Source of the DNA: Paracentrotus lividus
Lineage: Eukaryota; Echinodermata; Echinoidea; Camarodonta; Echinidae
Direction: 5' to 3'
Length of the DNA stretch: 64,000 nucleotides
Assembly (NCBI GenBank): GCA_940671915.1
Contig: CALNVZ010003432.1
Coordinates: 7,343,826-7,407,825, forward strand
A program made the position numbers and the translations under genes. The notes beneath the pieces were generated by a model that did not search any database, was not told the origin of the DNA, and saw nothing but the letters and a program-made list of their open reading frames with translations. Positions 63,325-64,000 of this stretch are shown here, one piece after another (the stretch's first letter is position 1; every line of letters begins with the position of its first letter).

Positions 63325-63495
63325 TGGTGGATCCAGGCGGGGACGCCTCCATAATTTGAAAAACATTCATCGATTGTACAAAGTCATGTTAAAATCGGAA
63401 AATCTCGGCGAGGCACCTCTCCCCCTAATGGGCCTGCTGGCGCCCCCCCCCCCCTTAGTCATGTTAGTTTCAAACCCTGGATGCGCCACCGATTA
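63325..63495. mobile_element. MITE, GGTGGATCCAGG-type, diverged
   Basis: The left end 'ggtggatccaggcgggg' and the right end 'ccctggatgcgccaccg' are imperfect inverses. The interior ('aaaatcggaaaatct', C-run) matches the general plan of the 59747 element. It lies about 400 bases upstream of the Skeletor start. Confidence 0.65.
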
Positions 63496-63499
63496 TACA

Positions 63500-64000
63500 T
63501 GCGTGTCAATGTGCATGTGATGCGTGCAATGGGCCAAACATCGGTGCTTTCAATTCATTCAAGGGTAAAAAAAATGTTAATTCCACGTGAGTAGCATCAT
63601 GATAGAGAGTTTTAATTTAAAAAAATATTTAAAAAACACAGACAAAAACAAACAAGCTCTTCTTGGTTCGGTGCTGCATAAGACAAACTTTTAAATTGTC
63701 TATTTTTAATTAATTCAAGAACAGACATTAATTTAAATATGAAGGTTTATCATGATAATTTGAAAGCCACTCAGTACTTGCTCTTTTCAATCATAGGTAT
63801 TTCCTCACCTTTTTTATTTTTTTTATTTTTTTTTCTTCAGTGTTAGGGGATATACAACCGACTGCTCCCAAGTATGTTGATATCGGAACAAGATGGGGAT
63901 GAAGGTATTGCTAGCATATGAAAACGTGAACAATCAAAAAGGACAGTGTTATTTTATACCAAACACGCACAGTTCCACTACAGTGCACTAACGACCAGAA
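63500..64000. other. Upstream of the Skeletor-like gene, nothing recognised
   Basis: AT-rich, with a T-rich tract at about 63811-63838. No exon or RNA gene can be supported. Confidence 0.4.

Overview
This is animal nuclear DNA: AT-rich, with small exons, GT/AG introns and many short DNA transposons. The intronless short Toll-like receptor, the DM13-DOMON (Skeletor-type) gene and the repeat style point to a marine deuterostome, most likely an echinoderm such as a sea urchin. That placement is inference; no sequence search was possible. I see no bacterial or viral region and no CRISPR.

Three genes can be supported. (1) The LYAR orthologue, a nucleolar zinc-finger protein, lies on the minus strand from 8603 down to and beyond base 1. 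Six coding exons are visible with consistent splice phases; the C-terminal exons lie outside the window. (2) A 604-residue LRR-TM-TIR Toll-like receptor lies on the plus strand in one exon at 15035-16849. (3) A Skeletor-like gene lies on the minus strand from 62915 to 25123. Fifteen coding exons join in phase to 2010 coding bases: signal peptide, two DM13 domains, a DOMON domain, the Skeletor C-terminal domain and a hydrophobic tail. LYAR and the receptor diverge; the receptor and the Skeletor-like gene converge. Nothing suggests that the three act in one pathway.

Layout: 1-8700 LYAR with intronic minisatellites, a retrotransposon 3' end and decayed copies of its own exon 2; 9443-13307 a 3.9 kb inverted-repeat transposon with an 8-bp target duplication; 13.3-15.0 kb no gene; 15.0-16.9 kb receptor; 17-24.6 kb MITEs, simple repeats and no gene; 24.6-62.9 kb the Skeletor-like locus.

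The main structural event is inside the Skeletor-like locus. Bases 22022-39020 recur in the same orientation and order at 39572-57285, just after a run of exactly 25 N (39547-39571). The second copy is about 4% longer through scattered one-base changes that break every Skeletor exon in it, mostly to the left of about 52.8 kb. I read this as a false (allelic, unpolished long-read) duplication in the assembly and not as a second gene. The two copies differ by a clean 489-bp transposon insertion, present at 39021-39509 and absent at 57285, which probably explains why they were not merged. A real tandem duplication is the alternative.

No previously undescribed molecular system was found. The most unusual biology is the repeated partial duplication of exon 3' ends with their splice donors in both LYAR and the Skeletor-like gene, an inverted-repeat structure in the Skeletor 3' UTR, and a Toll-like receptor whose BB loop lacks the usual proline.
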